From the NCBI RefSeq assembly GCF_002900095.1, contig NZ_LLKN01000002.1:1178001-1242000 (forward strand): a stretch of 64,000 nucleotides of DNA, given 5' to 3'. This document shows, one piece after another, positions 60,965-64,000 of the stretch. The notes under the pieces are model-generated. The model did no database searches, was not told the origin of the DNA, and saw nothing but the letters and a program-made list of their open reading frames with translations. Both the position numbers and the translations under genes were made by a program. This DNA comes from Salegentibacter mishustinae (lineage in GTDB: Bacteria; Bacteroidota; Bacteroidia; Flavobacteriales; Flavobacteriaceae). Positions within the stretch are counted from its first letter, which is position 1. Each line of letters opens with the position of its first letter.

Positions 60965-63946
60965 ATGAACGTGGATGTATTTCCAGACCTTACCGCGCCT
61001 ACCGTGACCATACTAACGGAAGCACACGGAATGGAAAGTGAAGAGGTAGAGAAACTAGTGACCTATCAGCTCGAAACCGCGATGAACGGTTCGCCGAATG
61101 TAAGAAGGATTCGTTCTTCCTCAGCCGCCGGGATCTCCATCGTTTGGGTTGAATTCGACTGGGGTACTGATATTTACAAGGCAAGACAGATCGTAAGTGA
61201 ACGTATTCCAATGGTTCGTGAAAACCTACCCACAGGAAAAGGAGCTCCTACTATGGCACCCATTTCCTCGATTATGGGAGAAGTAATGCTATTGGGAGTC
61301 ACTTCAGATAGTTTGAACCCAATGGAACTAAGAACATTATCTGACTGGCAGATACGTCCACGGATCAAAGCCATCGGAGGGATTGCAAACGTGGTGGTGA
61401 TTGGAGGAGATTATAAACAATACCAGGTTTTTGCCGATCCCGGAAAAATGAAATATTACGATGTAAGTCTCGAAGAATTAACCGAGAAGGTTAAAGAGGC
61501 AAATACGAATGCTCCCGGTGGTTTTCTGAATCAATACGGAAATCAATACATCATCAAAGGAAGTGGTAGGGCTTATGCGATAGATGATCTGGAGGAAGCT
61601 GTGGTAAAACAGGTAAACGGTCAGAGTATTAAAATAAAGGATATTGCGGAAGTACAGATAGGCGCTGCCGATAAGATCGGGGATGGCTCCCTGAATGCGG
61701 AACCTGCGGTTATTTTGACAATTTCCAAGCAGCCCGATGTCAATACGCTGGAACTCACGGAAAGACTGGATGAGGCCATTGCCGAACTGGAAACAAGTCT
61801 CCCTGAAAGCGTGGAGATCAAAAGTCAGATCTTCCGACAGGCAGACTTTATTGATGCTTCCATCAGTAACCTGAATATGACCCTGCTGGAAGGTGCCTTT
61901 TTCGTGGTCATCGTGTTATTCATATTCCTGATGAACTGGCGTACTACCCTAATTTCGCTATTGGCGATCCCAATTTCGTTACTGGTATCGATTATCGTAT
62001 TAAAAATGCTGGGCTATACCATCAATACCATGAGTTTGGGTGGAATGGCAATTGCAATTGGAGCACTGGTAGATGATGCTATTATTGATGTGGAGAATGT
62101 TTATAAACGCCTGCGCGAGAATATTCGAAAACCTAAAGCTGAAAGGCAGTCGGTGATCACCGTGGTAAGGGATGCATCGGTGGAAATTAGAAGTTCCATC
62201 ATCATAGCAACCCTTATCATTATCGTCTCTTTTGTGCCGCTGTTTTTCCTTGGCGGAATGGAAGGCCGATTGCTGAAACCTCTGGGAATTGCTTTTATCA
62301 CTTCAGTATTGACGTCGCTGATTGTAGCGGTAACCGTTACTCCCGTGCTGTGTAGCTATCTTCTGAAAAAGGAGAAAATGCTGAAAAAGCAGTCCGAAGG
62401 AACAAAAGTGGAAAGATGGTTACAGAAGGCCTACGCCGATATTCTAAATCGTGCCTTAAAGATCCCTAAAACCGTGATCACGGTAACAGTGGTTGCTTTT
62501 TTACTGAGTATTGCGTTATTTACGCAATTAGGAAGAAGTTTTCTTCCTGAATTCAACGAGGGATCACTAGTGATAAGTGTGGTGGGGCCTCCATCCATGT
62601 CGCTAGAAGAAAGTAATAAGACTGGAAACCAGGTAGAGCAATTATTGCTTGAAATGGCTGAAGTGGATGTGGTTACCAGAAGGACTGGTAGGGCTGAACT
62701 GGACGAGCATGCCCAGGGAGTAAATGCCGCCGAGATCGATGTACCATTCACCCTGGAAGATAAATCGAAGGAGGAGTTTTTTGAAGAGGTACGGAAGAAA
62801 TTAAGTATCGTTCCGGGGGTTAATATTACGCTGGGGCAGCCCATTGCTCACCGTATCGATCATATGCTTTCAGGTACGAGAGCCAATATCGCAATTAAGA
62901 TCTTTGGACCCGATCTTCAACAGCTATATGAAATAGGTAAAAACGTGGAGGAGAATATTACTCCTATCGATGGGCTTGCCGATGTAGCTGTTGATCAGCA
63001 GATCGAAGTACCACAGATCAAGATAAGCCCAAAACGACAGATCCTTTCAGCTTATGGAATGACCGTAGGACAGTTAATGGAGCAGGTAGATATCGCCTTT
63101 GCCGGTCACGAAGTTGGTGAGATTTATGAAGGTCAGAAGTATTTTGACCTGGTGGTGCGTTATAAGGAGGATGTTAGAAACAGCATTGAAAAAATCAGAA
63201 CTGCCTTGATAGGATTGCCAAATGGTTCACAGGTTCCATTGGAACAGCTCGCTAGTGTTTCTTCTGTAAGCAGTCCTAATACCATTAGCCGGGAAGATGT
63301 GCAAAGGAAAATCGTTGTTGCTGCCAATGTGCAGGGTCGGGATTTAAGAAGTGCGGTGGAAGAGATCCAGGTAACCGTGAATTCTTCAGTGACTATTCCC
63401 GAAGGTTACAGGGTACAATATGGCGGACAATTTGAAAGTGAATCCAGAGCTTCACAAATGCTGTTGATCACTGCCATTATTGCAATCTTCGTGATTTTCC
63501 TCCTGTTGTATTTTGAATTCAACAATGTGAAACTCGCTTTTGTTGTGCTTATCAATTTACCCCTGGCTTTGATTGGTGGAATCTTAATCGTATACTTTAC
63601 TTCAGGAATTGTAAGTATAGCTTCCACGATAGGTTTTATCAGTTTATTTGGGATCGCGACACGAAACGGAATTCTGCTGGTTTCGAGATATGAAGATCTG
63701 CGGAAGGAAGGCCTTAGGGGTTATGAGCTCATTAAATCTGGTGCGCTCGACAGGTTAAATCCAATTCTGATGACCGCGTTTACCACAGGACTGGCACTTA
63801 TTCCGCTAGCTTTAAAAGGAGGCGAACCGGGAAGTGAGATTCAAAGCCCAATGGCGGTGGTGATACTTGGAGGATTGCTCTCAGCAACGGTACTAAACCT
63901 GGTTGTGATACCTTGTGTGTATGAATTAGTTACGAGGGAAGATTAA
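60965..63946 (+). CDS. CusA/CzcA-type RND efflux pump, 5'-truncated
   Basis: 993 residues from the first ATG; full relatives have about 1,030-1,040. The visible start is NMNVDVFPDLTAPTVTILTE, which in intact pumps follows TM1. In-frame codons just upstream (VLSITGFYLARN, from 60929) are the end of TM1, with no start codon before the broken regulator. The rest is complete: GMAIAIGALVDDAIIDVENV (about 355), SFLPEFNEGSLVISVVGPPS (about 528), FISLFGIATRNGILLVSRYE (about 895) and a normal C-terminus. Without TM1 it is probably not functional. It lacks the inserts of the CusA at 34286 and belongs to a different subgroup. No CusB or CusC partner follows in the window. Confidence 0.88.
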   Translation: MNVDVFPDLTAPTVTILTEAHGMESEEVEKLVTYQLETAMNGSPNVRRIRSSSAAGISIVWVEFDWGTDIYKARQIVSERIPMVRENLPTGKGAPTMAPISSIMGEVMLLGVTSDSLNPMELRTLSDWQIRPRIKAIGGIANVVVIGGDYKQYQVFADPGKMKYYDVSLEELTEKVKEANTNAPGGFLNQYGNQYIIKGSGRAYAIDDLEEAVVKQVNGQSIKIKDIAEVQIGAADKIGDGSLNAEPAVILTISKQPDVNTLELTERLDEAIAELETSLPESVEIKSQIFRQADFIDASISNLNMTLLEGAFFVVIVLFIFLMNWRTTLISLLAIPISLLVSIIVLKMLGYTINTMSLGGMAIAIGALVDDAIIDVENVYKRLRENIRKPKAERQSVITVVRDASVEIRSSIIIATLIIIVSFVPLFFLGGMEGRLLKPLGIAFITSVLTSLIVAVTVTPVLCSYLLKKEKMLKKQSEGTKVERWLQKAYADILNRALKIPKTVITVTVVAFLLSIALFTQLGRSFLPEFNEGSLVISVVGPPSMSLEESNKTGNQVEQLLLEMAEVDVVTRRTGRAELDEHAQGVNAAEIDVPFTLEDKSKEEFFEEVRKKLSIVPGVNITLGQPIAHRIDHMLSGTRANIAIKIFGPDLQQLYEIGKNVEENITPIDGLADVAVDQQIEVPQIKISPKRQILSAYGMTVGQLMEQVDIAFAGHEVGEIYEGQKYFDLVVRYKEDVRNSIEKIRTALIGLPNGSQVPLEQLASVSSVSSPNTISREDVQRKIVVAANVQGRDLRSAVEEIQVTVNSSVTIPEGYRVQYGGQFESESRASQMLLITAIIAIFVIFLLLYFEFNNVKLAFVVLINLPLALIGGILIVYFTSGIVSIASTIGFISLFGIATRNGILLVSRYEDLRKEGLRGYELIKSGALDRLNPILMTAFTTGLALIPLALKGGEPGSEIQSPMAVVILGGLLSATVLNLVVIPCVYELVTRED

Positions 63947-63963
63947 TTCATTTCTAAAATTTT

Positions 63964-64000
63964 AAAAAAAATTGGCGGGCTCGATGTAGAGTCCGCCATT
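63964..64000 (+). terminator. Rho-independent terminator after the truncated pump gene
   Basis: TGGCGGGCTC (63973-63982) pairs with GAGTCCGCCA (63989-63998) around GATGTA, with nine of ten pairs Watson-Crick. A tracts lie before it and the T tract presumably continues past the window end. Confidence 0.8.

Overview
The window looks like part of a Bacteroidota chromosome, most probably from the family Flavobacteriaceae. The evidence is the AT-rich sequence, a surface protein ending in a Por-secretion (T9SS) tail, Bacteroidota-type -7 boxes (TAnnTTTG), and many small families I know mainly from flavobacteria (HYC_CC_PP, DUF3347, DUF2933, DUF5676). Species cannot be fixed from the sequence.

Layout. 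(1) 1-5.28 kb: the 3' part of a giant repetitive adhesin (malectin-like, Ig-like and Kelch domains, T9SS tail), then a terminator. (2) 5.28-7.5 kb: the edge of an integrated island. It has the 3' half of a tRNA-Met(CAT)-like gene as a likely attachment site, a tyrosine recombinase, a second tRNA-3'-like relic and an IS110-family transposase relic. (3) 30.1-7.66 kb, minus strand: about 20 tightly packed genes. From the 5' end they are a universal stress protein, NDH-2, an amino-acid permease, type II (archaeal-type) GAPDH, class I aldolase, a dicarboxylate symporter, phosphofructokinase, a phosphomannose-isomerase-like cupin, a GH130 phosphorylase, a GT4/alpha-toroid enzyme, an SDR, a tandem Usp, an ATP-cone/Mrr protein, a small Cys-tailed protein, a beta-CASP RNase, an AMP/thymidine phosphorylase, PRPP synthetase, two small proteins, a CPH-type copper ATPase and a TetA-like exporter. 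(4) 31.1-63.9 kb: a copper/silver resistance archipelago made of repeated modules. These hold HMA chaperone, DUF2933, SHOCT and HYC_CC_PP proteins, CusA-CusC-CusB, five DUF3347 domains, a frameshifted PII protein, an IS1595-family element, a CopA-CopB fusion oxidase, a second multicopper oxidase, Met-rich lipoproteins, a K+ channel and a truncated second CusA.

How the parts work together. The minus-strand cluster can be read as an energy-saving catabolic set. Mannoside phosphorolysis could feed fructose-6-P through PFK, aldolase and type II GAPDH, with NDH-2 reoxidising NADH, while an RNase, an AMP phosphorylase and a PRPP synthetase handle nucleotides. The right half detoxifies Cu(I)/Ag(I) by export (CusCBA, CopB ATPase), oxidation (two multicopper oxidases) and periplasmic binding (DUF3347, Met-rich proteins). 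I see no CueR, CopY or CusRS regulator. The only metal regulators visible are small AraC proteins with an N-terminal HMA-like KNMVCxRC motif: two intact copies (32.3 and 45.1 kb) and two decayed ones (57.7 and 60.4 kb).

Decay increases to the right: a PII frameshift at 42.5 kb, in-frame stops at 53.8 and 54.15 kb, two broken regulators, a broken copper-storage (Csp-like) gene at 59.4 kb and a 5'-truncated CusA at 61 kb. I see no CRISPR array, rRNA, complete tRNA or conjugation gene.
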